Source of the DNA: Leclercia adecarboxylata
Lineage (GTDB): Bacteria; Pseudomonadota; Gammaproteobacteria; Enterobacterales; Enterobacteriaceae
Length of the DNA: 64,000 bases
Assembly (NCBI GenBank): GCA_002360945.1
Contig: DERO01000008.1
Span: forward strand, 199,232-263,231
Direction of reading: 5' to 3'
How positions within the stretch are numbered: the stretch's first letter is position 1; every line of letters begins with the position of its first letter. A model generated the notes under the pieces. The model had not been told where the DNA came from. It worked only from the letters and a program-made list of their open reading frames with translations, and ran no database searches. Shown here in pieces: positions 43,530 through 54,523 of this stretch. The position numbers were made by a program, and so were the translations under genes.

Positions 43530-45404
43530 ATGAAAGGACAAGAAACCCGCGGTTTCCAGTCAGAGGTAAAACAACTTCTGCACCTGATGATCCATTCTCT
43601 TTATTCCAATAAAGAAATCTTCCTGCGCGAGCTTATCTCTAACGCCTCTGATGCGGCAGACAAGCTGCGTTTCCGCGCGCTGTCGAAGCCAGAGCTGTAT
43701 GAAGGTGACGGCGAACTGCGCGTGCGCGTCTCCTTTGATAAAGAGAACCGCACCCTGACCATCGCCGACAACGGCATCGGTATGACCCGCGATGAAGCGA
43801 TCGACCATCTGGGTACCATCGCGAAATCCGGCACCAAAGCCTTCCTGCAGTCGATGGGTTCCGATCAGGCGAAAGACAGCCAGCTAATCGGCCAGTTCGG
43901 CGTGGGCTTCTACTCGGCGTTCATCGTGGCGGATAAAGTCACCGTGCGCACCCGTGCGGCAGGCGAAAGCGCCGAAAGCGGCGTGTTCTGGGAATCCCAC
44001 GGCGAAGGCGAATACACCGTCGCGGATATTACCAAAGCCGATCGCGGCACCGAGATCACCCTGCATCTGCGCGAAGGGGAAGACGATTTCCTCAACGACT
44101 GGCGCGTGCGCTCCATCATCAGCAAATATTCTGACCATATCGCCCTGCCGGTCGAGATCGAAAAACGGGAAGAGCAGGACGGCGAAACCGTCATTTCCTG
44201 GGAGAAGATCAACAAGGCGCAGGCGCTGTGGACGCGTAACAAGTCTGAGATCAAAGACGACGAGTACACCGAGTTTTACAAACACATCGCCCACGACTTT
44301 ACCGATCCGCTGACCTGGAGCCACAACCGCGTGGAAGGTAAGCAGGAGTACACCAGCCTGCTGTACATCCCGGCGCAGGCTCCGTGGGATATGTGGAACC
44401 GCGATCACAAGCACGGCCTGAAGCTGTACGTCCAGCGCGTGTTCATCATGGACGAAGCCGAGCAGTTCATGCCGAACTACCTGCGCTTTGTGCGTGGCCT
44501 GATCGACTCCAACGATCTGCCGCTGAACGTCTCCCGTGAGATCCTGCAGGACAGCACCGTGACCCGCAACCTGCGCACCGCGCTGAGCAAACGCGCCCTG
44601 CAGATGCTGGACAAGCTGGCGAAAGACGACGCGGAAAAATACCAGACCTTCTGGAAACAGTTCGGCCTGGTGCTGAAAGAGGGCCCGGCAGAAGATTCGT
44701 CTAACGTTGAAGCCATTGCCAAGCTGCTGCGCTTTGCCTCCACGCACACCGACTCTTCCGAGCAGACCGTGTCCCTGGAAGACTACATCTCCCGCATGAA
44801 AGAAGGGCAGGAGAAGATCTACTACATCACTGCCGACAGCTATGCCGCGGCGAAGAGCAGCCCGCACCTGGAGCTGCTGCGTAAGAAAGGCATCGAAGTG
44901 CTGCTGCTTTCCGATCGCATCGATGAGTGGATGATGAACTACCTGACCGAGTTCAGCGGTAAAGCGTTCCAGTCCGTTGCAAAAGCCGATGAGTCCATCG
45001 ACAAGCTGGCGGATGAAGTGGACGAAACCGCGAAAGAGGCGGAAAAAGCGCTGGAGCCGTTTGTTGAGCGCGTGAAGACTCATCTGGGCGATCGCGTGAA
45101 AGAGGTGCGTTTCACCCACCGTCTGACCGATACCCCGGCTATCGTCACCACCGAAGCCGACGAGATGAGCACCCAGATGGCGAAGCTGTTCGCCGCTGCG
45201 GGCCAGAGCGTACCGGAAGTGAAGTACATCTTTGAACTGAACCCGGATCACGCCCTGGTGAAACGCGCGGCCGAGACGCAGGACGAGACGCGCTTTGCCG
45301 AGTGGGTTGAACTTCTGCTGGATCAGTCCCTGCTGGCCGAGCGCGGCACGCTGGAAGATCCAAACCAGTTCATCAAGCGCGTGAATGCATTGCTTCTGGC
45401 TTAA
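43530..45404 (+). CDS. htpG: HSP90-family chaperone HtpG
   Basis: HtpG is the bacterial Hsp90, an ATP-driven dimeric chaperone that cooperates with DnaK. The 624-residue protein shows the GHKL ATPase motifs in the N-terminal domain: [14 protein letters not shown] (about 27-40), [23 protein letters not shown] (about 78-100), and [11 protein letters not shown] (about 118-128). Middle domain contains the catalytic Arg loop ([11 protein letters not shown]) and the C-terminal dimerisation domain follows. A sigma-32 promoter stands upstream and a hairpin terminator downstream. Confidence 0.98.
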   Translation: MKGQETRGFQSEVKQLLHLMIHSLYSNKEIFLRELISNASDAADKLRFRALSKPELYEGDGELRVRVSFDKENRTLTIADNGIGMTRDEAIDHLGTIAKSGTKAFLQSMGSDQAKDSQLIGQFGVGFYSAFIVADKVTVRTRAAGESAESGVFWESHGEGEYTVADITKADRGTEITLHLREGEDDFLNDWRVRSIISKYSDHIALPVEIEKREEQDGETVISWEKINKAQALWTRNKSEIKDDEYTEFYKHIAHDFTDPLTWSHNRVEGKQEYTSLLYIPAQAPWDMWNRDHKHGLKLYVQRVFIMDEAEQFMPNYLRFVRGLIDSNDLPLNVSREILQDSTVTRNLRTALSKRALQMLDKLAKDDAEKYQTFWKQFGLVLKEGPAEDSSNVEAIAKLLRFASTHTDSSEQTVSLEDYISRMKEGQEKIYYITADSYAAAKSSPHLELLRKKGIEVLLLSDRIDEWMMNYLTEFSGKAFQSVAKADESIDKLADEVDETAKEAEKALEPFVERVKTHLGDRVKEVRFTHRLTDTPAIVTTEADEMSTQMAKLFAAAGQSVPEVKYIFELNPDHALVKRAAETQDETRFAEWVELLLDQSLLAERGTLEDPNQFIKRVNALLLA

Positions 45405-45408
45405 TTTC

Positions 45409-45487
45409 CCCTCACCCCGGCCCTCTCCCACAGGGAGAGGGTGAAAAAGTTCCCTCTCCCTGTGGGAGAGGGGTAGGGTGCGGGCAA
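45409..45487. repeat. CCCTCTCCC/GGGAGAGGG palindromic repeat, inverted pair (copies 3 and 4)
   Basis: Two copies in opposite orientation, near 45409-45441 and 45451-45485, each with CCCTCTCCC and GGGAGAGGG arms and outer CCCTCACCCC / GGGTAGGGTGCGGGC tails. The pair arrangement resembles a REP doublet (BIME). Confidence 0.75.
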
Positions 45488-45500
45488 CAGCCCGCACCCT
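45475..45500 (+). terminator. Hairpin after htpG
   Basis: AGGGTGCGGGC and GCCCGCACCCT form a perfect 11-bp stem with an AACA loop. The T tract is weak (CTAATAAATTCC). Confidence 0.6.
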
Positions 45501-45586
45501 CTAATAAATTCCCCTCATTAACCGTTTCAGCCTCCCCGCCTTCCTTGAGCCACATCCGTTCTGATGGTATTGTTTAGCGCTTTTGA

Positions 45587-46264
<678 letters not shown>

Positions 46265-46273
46265 TCGCACCTC

Positions 46274-46297
46274 TCTCACCCGGTTCTCCGGGTGAGA
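46274..46297. terminator. Hairpin after adk
   Basis: TCTCACCCGG and CCGGGTGAGA form a perfect 10-bp stem with a four-base TTCT loop. AAAA rather than T follows on the plus strand, so efficiency as a plus-strand terminator is doubtful. Confidence 0.5.
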
Positions 46298-46388
46298 AAA
46301 ATTCTCATCTCACCTCTTACTGCAATTGGTTCCGTTTACGCACTTTTCAGATACACTTATCAGCCTGTTAAAAGGTTATGAGGCGTGA

Positions 46389-47351
46389 ATGAGTCAGGCG
46401 AAAACCGGCATCCTGCTTGCCAATTTAGGTACCCCCGAAGCCCCAACCCCCGCAGCGGTCAGCCGTTATCTGCGCCAGTTTCTGAGCGATACGCGCGTTG
46501 TGGATACCCCGCGTCTGCTGTGGTGGCCTTTGCTGCGCGGCGTGATCCTGCCGATCCGTTCGCCGCGCGTGGCAAAACTCTATCAGTCCGTCTGGATGGA
46601 AGAGGGCTCGCCGCTGATGGTCTACAGCCGTCGTCAGGAGAAAGCACTGGCCGCCCGCCTGCCGGATACGCCGGTTGCGCTCGGGATGAGCTACGGTAAG
46701 CCGTCGCTGGAAAGCGCCGTCACGGAACTGCTGGCGCAGGGCGTGGACCATATCGTGGTGCTGGCGCTCTATCCGCAATACTCCTGCTCCACCGTGGCCG
46801 CCGTCTGGGACGAGCTGGCGCGCATTCTGGCGACCCGTCGCCGTATTCCTTCTGTGACCTTTATTCGCGACTACGCGGATAACGACATGTATATCAACGC
46901 CCTTGCCAGCAGCGCGCGCGCCTCCTTTGCGAAGCACGGCGAGCCGGATCTGCTGTTGCTCTCCTATCACGGGATCCCGCAGCGATTTGCCGACGAAGGG
47001 GATGACTATCCGCAGCGCTGCCGCGATACCACCCGTGAGTTGGTCTCCGCGCTCGGCCTGCCGCCTGAGAAGGTGATGATGACCTTCCAGTCGCGCTTTG
47101 GCCGCGAGCCCTGGCTGACCCCCTATACCGACGAAACCCTCAAAATGCTGGGTGAGAAGGGCGTGAAGCATATCCAGGTGATGTCGCCGGGCTTTGCGGC
47201 AGACTGTCTGGAGACGCTGGAGGAGATCGCGGTGCAAAACCGGGAGTTCTTCCTCGAAGCAGGTGGGGAAAAATACGAGTACATTCCGGCACTGAACGAC
47301 GATCCTGCGCACATCGAGATGATGGTCTCCCTGGTGACCAACAGCCGCTAA
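46389..47351 (+). CDS. hemH: Ferrochelatase
   Basis: HemH inserts ferrous iron into protoporphyrin IX at the last step of haem synthesis. The 320-residue protein begins [20 protein letters not shown] and carries the family signature [19 protein letters not shown] (about 187-205), including the catalytic His, and the conserved Glu region [17 protein letters not shown] (about 261-277). In E. coli the esterase gene aes lies between hemH and gsk; here only 62 bases separate them. Confidence 0.97.
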   Translation: MSQAKTGILLANLGTPEAPTPAAVSRYLRQFLSDTRVVDTPRLLWWPLLRGVILPIRSPRVAKLYQSVWMEEGSPLMVYSRRQEKALAARLPDTPVALGMSYGKPSLESAVTELLAQGVDHIVVLALYPQYSCSTVAAVWDELARILATRRRIPSVTFIRDYADNDMYINALASSARASFAKHGEPDLLLLSYHGIPQRFADEGDDYPQRCRDTTRELVSALGLPPEKVMMTFQSRFGREPWLTPYTDETLKMLGEKGVKHIQVMSPGFAADCLETLEEIAVQNREFFLEAGGEKYEYIPALNDDPAHIEMMVSLVTNSR

Positions 47352-47413
47352 TCGCACTCCGGGCCGGGTTTGTGCTACCATTTCCGGCCCAATCGTCACT
47401 CGTAGCCCTGAAC

Positions 47414-48718
47414 ATGAAATTTCCCGGTAAACGCAAATCCAAACACTACTTTCCCGTTAACGCCCGCGATCCGCTGCTGCAGCAAATTCAGCCGGAAAAT
47501 GAGACCAACGCCGCCTGGGTGGTGGGTATCGATCAGACGCTGGTGGATATTGAAGCAAAAGTGGACGATGCGTTTGTCGCGCGTTACGGCCTGAGCGCCG
47601 GGCACTCTCTGGTGATCGAAGACGATGTGGCGGAAGCGCTCTATCAGGAGCTGGTGCGGGACAACCTGATCACCCATCAGTTTGCCGGAGGCACCATCGG
47701 CAACACCATGCACAACTACTCCGTGCTGGCCGATGACCGCTCCGTGCTGCTGGGCGTGATGTGCAGCAACATCGAAATTGGCAGCTACGCCTACCGCTAT
47801 CTCTGCAACACCTCCAGCCGTACCGATCTGAATTACCTGCAGGGCGTGGACGGGGCGATTGGTCGCTGCTTTACGCTGATCGGGGAATCCGGCGAGCGAA
47901 CCTTCGCTATCAGCCCGGGTCACATGAACAAGCTGCGCGCCGAGAGCATCCCGGAAGAGGTGATTGCCGGGGCGTCGGCGCTGGTGCTGACCTCCTATCT
48001 GGTGCGCTGCAAGCCGGGCGAGCCCATGCCGGAAGCGACCATGAAGGCGGTGGAGTACGCGAAGAAGTATAACGTGCCGGTAGTCCTGACCCTGGGCACC
48101 AAATTCGTTATCGCCGATAACCCCGAGTGGTGGCAGGCGTTCCTGAAAGAGCACGTCTCTATTCTGGCGATGAATGAAGAAGAAGCCGAAGCCCTGACCG
48201 GGGAGAGCGATCCGCTGCTGGCGTCCGACAAGGCGCTGGACTGGGTCGATCTGGTGCTCTGCACCGCCGGGCCGGTGGGTCTGTATATGGCCGGTTTCAC
48301 CGAAGAAGAGGCGAAGCGCAAAACCCAGCATCCGCTGTTGCCGGGGGCGATTGCCGAGTTTAACCAGTTTGAGTTCAGCCGCGCCATGCGCCATAAGGAC
48401 TGTGTGAATCCGCTGCGCATCTTCTCGCACATCGCCCCGTACATGGGCGGGCCGGAGAAGATCATGAACACCAACGGCGCAGGCGACGGCGCGCTGGCGG
48501 CGCTGCTGCACGATATCACCGCCAACGCCTTCCACCGCACCAACGTGCCGAACTCCAGCAAACACAAGTATACCTGGCTGACCTACTCGTCGCTGGCCCA
48601 GGTGTGTAAGTACGCGAACCGCGTCAGTTATCAGGTGTTGAACCAGCACTCACCGCGTCTGACGCGCGGCCTGCCGGAAAGGGAAGATAGTCTGGAAGAG
48701 TCGTACTGGGACAGATAA
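47414..48718 (+). CDS. gsk: Inosine-guanosine kinase
   Basis: Gsk phosphorylates guanosine and inosine to the 5'-monophosphates in purine salvage. The 434-residue PfkB-family (ribokinase-like) protein starts MKFPGKRKSKHYFPVNARDP and has the substrate region HQFAGGTIGNTMHNYSVL and the C-terminal PfkB motif IMNTNGAGDGALAALLHD, with the catalytic Asp in GAGDGA. The ATG at 47414 gives the exact E. coli length. It is followed by a palindromic repeat pair and converges on ybaL. Confidence 0.97.
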   Translation: MKFPGKRKSKHYFPVNARDPLLQQIQPENETNAAWVVGIDQTLVDIEAKVDDAFVARYGLSAGHSLVIEDDVAEALYQELVRDNLITHQFAGGTIGNTMHNYSVLADDRSVLLGVMCSNIEIGSYAYRYLCNTSSRTDLNYLQGVDGAIGRCFTLIGESGERTFAISPGHMNKLRAESIPEEVIAGASALVLTSYLVRCKPGEPMPEATMKAVEYAKKYNVPVVLTLGTKFVIADNPEWWQAFLKEHVSILAMNEEEAEALTGESDPLLASDKALDWVDLVLCTAGPVGLYMAGFTEEEAKRKTQHPLLPGAIAEFNQFEFSRAMRHKDCVNPLRIFSHIAPYMGGPEKIMNTNGAGDGALAALLHDITANAFHRTNVPNSSKHKYTWLTYSSLAQVCKYANRVSYQVLNQHSPRLTRGLPEREDSLEESYWDR

Positions 48719-48724
48719 TGCTTT

Positions 48725-48805
48725 CACCCTCACCCCAGCCCTCTCCCTAAGGGAGAGGGAGATTTAGATTCCCTCTCCCCGTGGGAAAGGGCCAGGGTGA
48801 GGGCA
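48725..48805. repeat. CCCTCTCCC/GGGAGAGGG palindromic repeat, inverted pair (copies 5 and 6)
   Basis: Copies near 48725-48760 and 48770-48805 in opposite orientation, with CACCCTCACCCC at the left and GGGCCAGGGTGAGGGC at the right end. The second copy has one mismatch (GGGAAAGGG). Located between convergent gsk and ybaL. Confidence 0.75.
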
Positions 48806-48821
48806 TCAGGCCGCACAGATC

Positions 48822-50498
48822 TTACCCCGTCACCACCGTTTCAACCGGCGGTTTCTCCAGCAGCGACAGCATGGTATTGGCAATCTCACGCTCGCCCATT
48901 ACCACCTGATTCGCGCCGCGCTCCATGATGTATTCCACCTCGTCGTCATAATGTGCCCGGGCGATAATCTCCAGGTGCGGGTATTTTTCGCGCGCGGAGA
49001 CCACAATCTCACCCGCTTCGTAACCGTTAGGGATAGTCAGCAGCAGCCAACGCGCGCAGTCCAGATGCGCCAGATTCATGATCTCTTCGTTCGCCGCATT
49101 ACCCAGCACGGCACGAACCCCACGCTCGCGCAGCTCATCCACGCGGGTGCGGGAGGTCTCAATCACTACCAGCGGAATGCCCTGGGCCATCAGCTTCTCG
49201 CCCAGCAGGCTGCCGACGCGGCCAAAGCCCACCAGCAGGGCATGGTTGCAGATATCCACCGGGATCTGCTTCTCTTCCTCCGTCGCCTCTTCCAGGGTCT
49301 GCTCTTCGAGAGTTTCGGTTTTCTCGAGGTATTTCTCCAGCAGCGCGAACAGCACCGGGTTGAGCATAATCGAGAGAATTGCCCCGGCCAGCACCAGGTT
49401 TTGTCCGGCCTGCGGCAGCAGATCCAGCGCCATGCCCAGTCCGGCAAGGATAAAGGCAAACTCACCGATCTGCGCCAGGCTGGCGGCGATGGTCAGCGCG
49501 GTACGCGGCGAGTGACCAAACAGGCGCACCAGGAAGAACGCGGCAACCGACTTACCAAAGATGATGATCGCCAGGGTGCCCAGCACCGCCAGCGGCTGGT
49601 CAATCAGCACCAACGGGTCGAACAGCATCCCCACGGAGACGAAGAACAGCACCGCAAAGGCGTCGCGCAGGGGCAGGGTATCGTGCGCGGCACGGTGGCT
49701 CAGCTCCGATTCGTTCAGTACCATCCCGGCAAAGAAGGCGCCCAGGGCGAAGGAGACATCGAACAGCTCAACGGCGCCAAAGGCGATGCCCAGCGCCAGG
49801 GCCAGCACCGCAAGGGTAAACAGCTCGCGTGAACCGGTAGCGGCGCTGCGGGAGAGGATCCACGGCACCAGGCGACGGCCCACCAGCATCATAATGGCGA
49901 TAAAGGCCACCACTTTACCGATGGTGATACTCATATCCAGCGCCAGCGAGGCAAAGCCGACGTTGTCTTTTTCCAGCATCCCGGCGACCGCAGGCAGCAG
50001 CACCAGGGTTAAGACCATCACCAAATCTTCAACAATCAGCCAGCCAATGGCGATCTGCCCTCGCTGACTGTCAATCAGCTGCCTCTCTTCAAGCGCGCGC
50101 AGTAGCACCACGGTACTGGCGGTGGAAAGACAGAGACCAAACACGATGCCGGTCATCAGCGGCCAGCCCAGCATCGCTGAAAGCGCCATACCCAACAACG
50201 TCGCCACTGCTATCTGGGCGATCGCGCCGGGAATGGCGATCGACTTTACCGCCATCAAATCCTTCAGGGAGAAATGCAAACCAACACCGAACATCAGCAG
50301 GATCACGCCAAGCTCCGCCAGCTCCGGGGCAAGTTTCGTATCAGCAACAAAACCTGGGGTAAAAGGACCGGCTAACACGCCCGCTAATAAATAGCCCACC
50401 AGAGGCGAAATGCGAAGTTTGTTGGCAATCATGCCGAGTATAAATGCGAGTACAAGTCCACCGACAATGGTGGTGATAAGCGGTGTGGCGTGGTGCAT
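48822..50498 (-). CDS. ybaL: CPA2-family cation/proton antiporter YbaL
   Basis: This 558-residue protein has an N-terminal monovalent cation:proton antiporter-2 domain of about twelve helices (about 1-385, starting MHHATPLITTIVGGLVLAFI) and a C-terminal RCK N domain binding nucleotide (about 415-530, with HALLVGFGRVGSLLGEKL as the GxGxxG motif). It is a KefB/KefC relative; the ion moved is not established. The start at 50498 was placed 16 codons inside the longest frame to match E. coli and because GAAAGGAG precedes it. Confidence 0.94.
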   Translation of the reverse strand: MHHATPLITTIVGGLVLAFILGMIANKLRISPLVGYLLAGVLAGPFTPGFVADTKLAPELAELGVILLMFGVGLHFSLKDLMAVKSIAIPGAIAQIAVATLLGMALSAMLGWPLMTGIVFGLCLSTASTVVLLRALEERQLIDSQRGQIAIGWLIVEDLVMVLTLVLLPAVAGMLEKDNVGFASLALDMSITIGKVVAFIAIMMLVGRRLVPWILSRSAATGSRELFTLAVLALALGIAFGAVELFDVSFALGAFFAGMVLNESELSHRAAHDTLPLRDAFAVLFFVSVGMLFDPLVLIDQPLAVLGTLAIIIFGKSVAAFFLVRLFGHSPRTALTIAASLAQIGEFAFILAGLGMALDLLPQAGQNLVLAGAILSIMLNPVLFALLEKYLEKTETLEEQTLEEATEEEKQIPVDICNHALLVGFGRVGSLLGEKLMAQGIPLVVIETSRTRVDELRERGVRAVLGNAANEEIMNLAHLDCARWLLLTIPNGYEAGEIVVSAREKYPHLEIIARAHYDDEVEYIMERGANQVVMGEREIANTMLSLLEKPPVETVVTG

Positions 50499-50698
50499 TC
50501 CGTCTCCTTTCGTTGCTGAGTTAATCCATTTTTGGTTTAAAACCAAAAAGCCGAGTAATAGTTTATGACAAATTTAATGATTATGTTTATGAATAATTGT
50601 TGAAATATGAGTAAAACAGCAATAAGGGTTAAACGAAAGGAGAACAGGACGATTTTTGAGAGGCGGTGCTAAGAAAGGCTTATGGCAGTAGGGAAGAT

Positions 50699-50725
50699 TG
50701 CGGCCAAATCGGGAGTTTGGCCGCA
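50699..50725 (-). terminator. Hairpin after fsr
   Basis: TGCGGCCAAA and TTTGGCCGCA form a perfect 10-bp stem with a seven-base loop, six bases beyond the fsr stop. T tract weak on the minus strand. Confidence 0.55.
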
Positions 50726-50731
50726 GATAAA

Positions 50732-51937
50732 TCAGGCTTTATGCCGGTTATCAGGCAGGAATATAGTCAACATCCCGAGAAGTGGCAGGAAAGCGCAGAT
50801 TTTGTAGACCAAAAAGATGCTGGTATGGTCTGCAATCAGCCCTAACACCGCTGCCCCAAGGCCACCCATCCCAAAGGCAAATCCAAAAAACAGTCCGGAA
50901 ACCATGCCGATACGCCCCGGAAGCAGCTCCTGAGCATACACCAGAATGGCCGAAAACGCCGAGGCGAGGATAAAACCAATAATCACGGTTAAAACGCCCG
51001 TCCACCACAGGGTTGCATAGGGCAAAATAAGCGTGAAGGGCGCTACACCGAGGATAGAGCCCCAAATCACATATTTACGTCCAATTTTATCCCCTAGCGG
51101 CCCGCCAATAAAGGTGCCTGCGGCTACCGCAAACAGAAAGGCGAAGAGGTGAAACTGGGCGTTTTGTACCGATAATCCGAATTTTTCCATCAGATAAAAG
51201 GTGTAATAGCTGCTGATACTCGCCATATAGAAGTATTTGGAGAAAATCAGCATCAGCAGGATGCTGACGGCCAGAATCACCTTGTTGCGCGGCAGGGGAT
51301 TAATCACTGGCGCTTTTGGTTTGCCTTTATTGACCCGGTGCTGAGCGGCATACCAGCGGCTGATTTGCGCCAGCACCACGATGGCCAACAGCGCAGCCAG
51401 CACGAACCAGGCCACGTTGCCTTTGCCATACGGGGCGATAATCACCGCCGCCAGCAGCGGGCCAAGGGAGCTGCCGAAGTTACCGCCCACCTGGAACAGC
51501 GACTGCGCCAGCCCATGGCGGCCACCGGAGGCCATGCGCGCCACGCGAGACGACTCCGGATGGAAGACCGACGAACCGGTCCCCACCAGCGCGGCGGCCA
51601 CTAAAACGCCTTCAAAGCTGCCCGCCATCGCCAGCAGGATCAGGCCGCTCAGGGTAAAGCACATGCCAATCGGCAGCGACCACGGCATCGGATATTTATC
51701 CGTCCAGTAGCCCACCACCGGTTGCAGCAGCGACGACGCCAGCTGGAAGGTGAGGGTAATCATGCCGATCTGCACGAAGGTGAGAGAGAACTCGGACTGC
51801 AGTAGCGGATAGATCGCCAGAATAAGCGACTGGATCATATCGTTCAGCAGATGCGAAAGGCTGATTGCACCGAGAATACCAAATGAGGTGCGCGCCTTAG
51901 CGGTCGACACCGGAGGAGTAGATTCACTGATTGCCAT
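50732..51937 (-). CDS. fsr: Fosmidomycin resistance efflux protein Fsr
   Basis: Fsr is a twelve-helix major facilitator superfamily exporter; overexpression gives fosmidomycin resistance in E. coli. The 401-residue protein begins MAISESTPPVSTAKARTSFG and then follows E. coli closely from FGILGAISLSHLLNDMIQSL. MFS loop motif is seen as GYWTDKY (helix 2-3) and GDKIGRKY (helix 8-9). The ATG at 51937 is preferred to a GTG three codons upstream. It is divergent from ushA. Confidence 0.95.
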   Translation of the reverse strand: MAISESTPPVSTAKARTSFGILGAISLSHLLNDMIQSLILAIYPLLQSEFSLTFVQIGMITLTFQLASSLLQPVVGYWTDKYPMPWSLPIGMCFTLSGLILLAMAGSFEGVLVAAALVGTGSSVFHPESSRVARMASGGRHGLAQSLFQVGGNFGSSLGPLLAAVIIAPYGKGNVAWFVLAALLAIVVLAQISRWYAAQHRVNKGKPKAPVINPLPRNKVILAVSILLMLIFSKYFYMASISSYYTFYLMEKFGLSVQNAQFHLFAFLFAVAAGTFIGGPLGDKIGRKYVIWGSILGVAPFTLILPYATLWWTGVLTVIIGFILASAFSAILVYAQELLPGRIGMVSGLFFGFAFGMGGLGAAVLGLIADHTSIFLVYKICAFLPLLGMLTIFLPDNRHKA

Positions 51938-52100
51938 AAATACCACGTCGATTGTTATAGGAAGTGCAGGGAGTCATTATTATCCCGCTAACATACCTGT
52001 CCCCGACATTTGAGGAAAGTCGCAATTCTGAAAACTTATTTGTCTATTCTGATTACTCATTGTAATTTTTGCGTTTGTCTATGAGTCAGGGAGTGAAGAG

Positions 52101-53753
52101 ATGAAGTTAATGAAGCGAGGCGTTGCGCTGGCAATAATAGCGGCATGCGGTCTGTTGAGCCTGCCAGCCCAGGCCTGGGAACAGGATAAAACCTATAACA
52201 TCACCATCCTGCATACCAACGATCATCACGGCCACTTCTGGCGCAGCGAATATGGCGAGTATGGCCTCTCGGCGCAGAAAACGCTGGTGGACGGGATCCG
52301 TAAAGAGGTGGCAGCCAAGGGCGGCAGCGTGCTGTTACTCTCCGGCGGCGACATTAATACCGGCGTGCCGGAGTCGGATTTACAGGATGCGGAGCCTGAT
52401 TTCCGCGGCATGAATTTGATTGGCTACGACGCGATGGCCGTCGGTAACCACGAGTTTGATAATCCCATCGAAGTATTACGCCAGCAGGAGAAGTGGGCCA
52501 AATTCCCGTTCCTCTCCGCTAATATTTACCAGAAAAGCACCGGGGAGCGTTTATTTAAGCCCTGGGCCATCTTCAAACGCCAGGATATTAAAATCGCCGT
52601 CATAGGGCTGACTACCGACGACACGGCAAAAATTGGCAATCCGGAATATTTCACCGATATCGAATTCCGTAAACCGGCCGATGAAGCGAAGCTGGTGATT
52701 CAGGAGTTACAGCAGAACGAAAAACCGGACGTGATTATCGCCACCACCCACATGGGTCATTACGATAATGGCGAGCATGGGTCGAACGCCCCGGGCGATG
52801 TCGAGATGGCGCGCAGCCTGCCGGCGGGGTCGCTGGCGATGATTGTCGGCGGCCACTCCCAGGATCCGGTCTGCATGGCCTCGGAAAATAAAAAGCAGGT
52901 GGACTATGTGCCAGGCACGCCGTGCGCGCCGGACAAGCAGAACGGCATCTGGATTGTGCAGGCCCATGAGTGGGGCAAATACGTCGGCCGCGCGGATTTT
53001 GAGTTCCGTAACGGCGAGATGAAGCTGGTGCACTACCAGCTGATCCCGGTCAACCTGAAGAAGAAGGTGACCTACGATAACGGCCAGAGCGAGCGCGTCC
53101 TCTATACCCCGGAAATTGCGGAAAACCCACAGATGCTCTCCCTGCTGACGCCGTTCCAGAATAAAGGCAAAGCGCAGCTGGATGTGAAAATCGGCACGCT
53201 CAATGGCAGACTGGAAGGCGATCGCAGCAAGGTGCGTTTCGTACAGACCAACATGGGCCATCTGGTGCTGGCGGCGCAAATGGCGCGCACCAATGCCGAT
53301 TTTGCGGTGATGAGCGGCGGCGGGATCCGCGACTCCATTGAAGGCGGCGATATCACCTATAAAGACGTGCTGAAGGTGCAGCCGTTCGGCAACGTGGTGG
53401 TGTATGTCGATATGAGCGGCAAAGAGGTGACGGACTACCTGACCGCAGTAGCGCAGATGAAGCCTGACTCCGGGGCCTATCCGCAGTTCGCCAACGTAAG
53501 CTTTGTGGCGAAGGGCGGGGTGCTCAACGATCTGAAGATCAAAGGCGAACCTGTTGATCCGGCGAAAACCTACCGCATGGCGACGTTAAGCTTTAACGCC
53601 ACCGGCGGCGATGGCTATCCGCATATTGATGACAAACCGGGCTATGTGAACACCGGCTTTATCGACGCCGAGGTGCTGAAGCAGTACATCCAGCAGAACT
53701 CTCCGCTGGATGTGAATGCCTATGAACCGAAAGGTGAGGTGAGCTGGCAGTAA
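52101..53753 (+). CDS. ushA: Periplasmic UDP-sugar hydrolase / 5'-nucleotidase UshA
   Basis: UshA hydrolyses external nucleotides and UDP-sugars so nucleosides can be taken up. The 550-residue precursor has a signal peptide (MKLMKRGVALAIIAACGLLSLPAQA, cleaved before W26), a metallophosphoesterase N-domain with ILHTNDHHGHF and MAVGNHEFDNP metal-ligand motifs, TTHMGHY and GGHSQD, and a C-terminal nucleotide-binding domain (about 360-550; FATTGGDGYP-like loop near FNATGGDGYP). Length equals E. coli UshA. It stands alone, divergent from fsr. Confidence 0.97.
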   Translation: MKLMKRGVALAIIAACGLLSLPAQAWEQDKTYNITILHTNDHHGHFWRSEYGEYGLSAQKTLVDGIRKEVAAKGGSVLLLSGGDINTGVPESDLQDAEPDFRGMNLIGYDAMAVGNHEFDNPIEVLRQQEKWAKFPFLSANIYQKSTGERLFKPWAIFKRQDIKIAVIGLTTDDTAKIGNPEYFTDIEFRKPADEAKLVIQELQQNEKPDVIIATTHMGHYDNGEHGSNAPGDVEMARSLPAGSLAMIVGGHSQDPVCMASENKKQVDYVPGTPCAPDKQNGIWIVQAHEWGKYVGRADFEFRNGEMKLVHYQLIPVNLKKKVTYDNGQSERVLYTPEIAENPQMLSLLTPFQNKGKAQLDVKIGTLNGRLEGDRSKVRFVQTNMGHLVLAAQMARTNADFAVMSGGGIRDSIEGGDITYKDVLKVQPFGNVVVYVDMSGKEVTDYLTAVAQMKPDSGAYPQFANVSFVAKGGVLNDLKIKGEPVDPAKTYRMATLSFNATGGDGYPHIDDKPGYVNTGFIDAEVLKQYIQQNSPLDVNAYEPKGEVSWQ

Positions 53754-53804
53754 CCGTGCTGCTGTGCCGGGTGGTGGGTCCGAGTCGTAATGGGTTTTGA
53801 CGTT

Positions 53805-53836
53805 GTAGGCCGGGTAAGGCGAAGCCGCCACCCGGC
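53805..53836. repeat. REP element between ushA and ybaK
   Basis: GTAGGCCGGGTAAGGCG and GCCGCCACCCGGC make the imperfect hairpin of an enterobacterial REP sequence. It lies between convergent ushA and ybaK. Confidence 0.85.
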
Positions 53837-53841
53837 GCTTT

Positions 53842-54366
<525 letters not shown>

Positions 54367-54408
54367 TCAGAAGAGGCTAAAAAATAGCACCATCTTGCGC
54401 ATATAGTG

Positions 54409-54438
54409 TTGGCAGTGATGGTCACTTTGAGCGACAAT
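54409..54438 (+). promoter_or_regulatory. Putative sigma-70 promoter of chiX
   Basis: TTGGCA (54409-54414) and GACAAT (54433-54438) are 18 bases apart and place the start at about 54445, where the chiX homology begins. Confidence 0.5.
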
Positions 54439-54444
54439 CGGCTC

Positions 54445-54523
54445 AACCGGGGGTCTCCTCCGGCATAATAACAACGATGAAATTCCTCTTTGACGGGCCA
54501 ATAGAAATATTGGCCACTTTTTT
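54445..54523 (+). ncRNA. chiX: Small regulatory RNA ChiX (MicM/SroB)
   Basis: ChiX is an Hfq-dependent sRNA that represses the chitoporin chiP mRNA and other targets by base pairing. The functional core GATGAAATTCCTCTTTGACG, followed by GGGCCAATA, is conserved with E. coli. The 3' terminator hairpin GGCCAAT...ATTGGCC (54496-54515) ends in a T run. The 5' hairpin differs: here CCGG...CCGG in place of the E. coli CCGTC stem, but the CGGCATAATAA that follows is kept. Its place between ybaK and ybaP is as in E. coli. The terminator T run overlaps the stop codon of the opposing ybaP gene. Exact ends are estimates. Confidence 0.88.

Noticed and set aside
43884..45497. 537-codon minus-strand open frame over htpG
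   Set aside because: Antisense shadow of a conserved chaperone gene; no recognisable protein sequence and it runs through the palindromic repeats.
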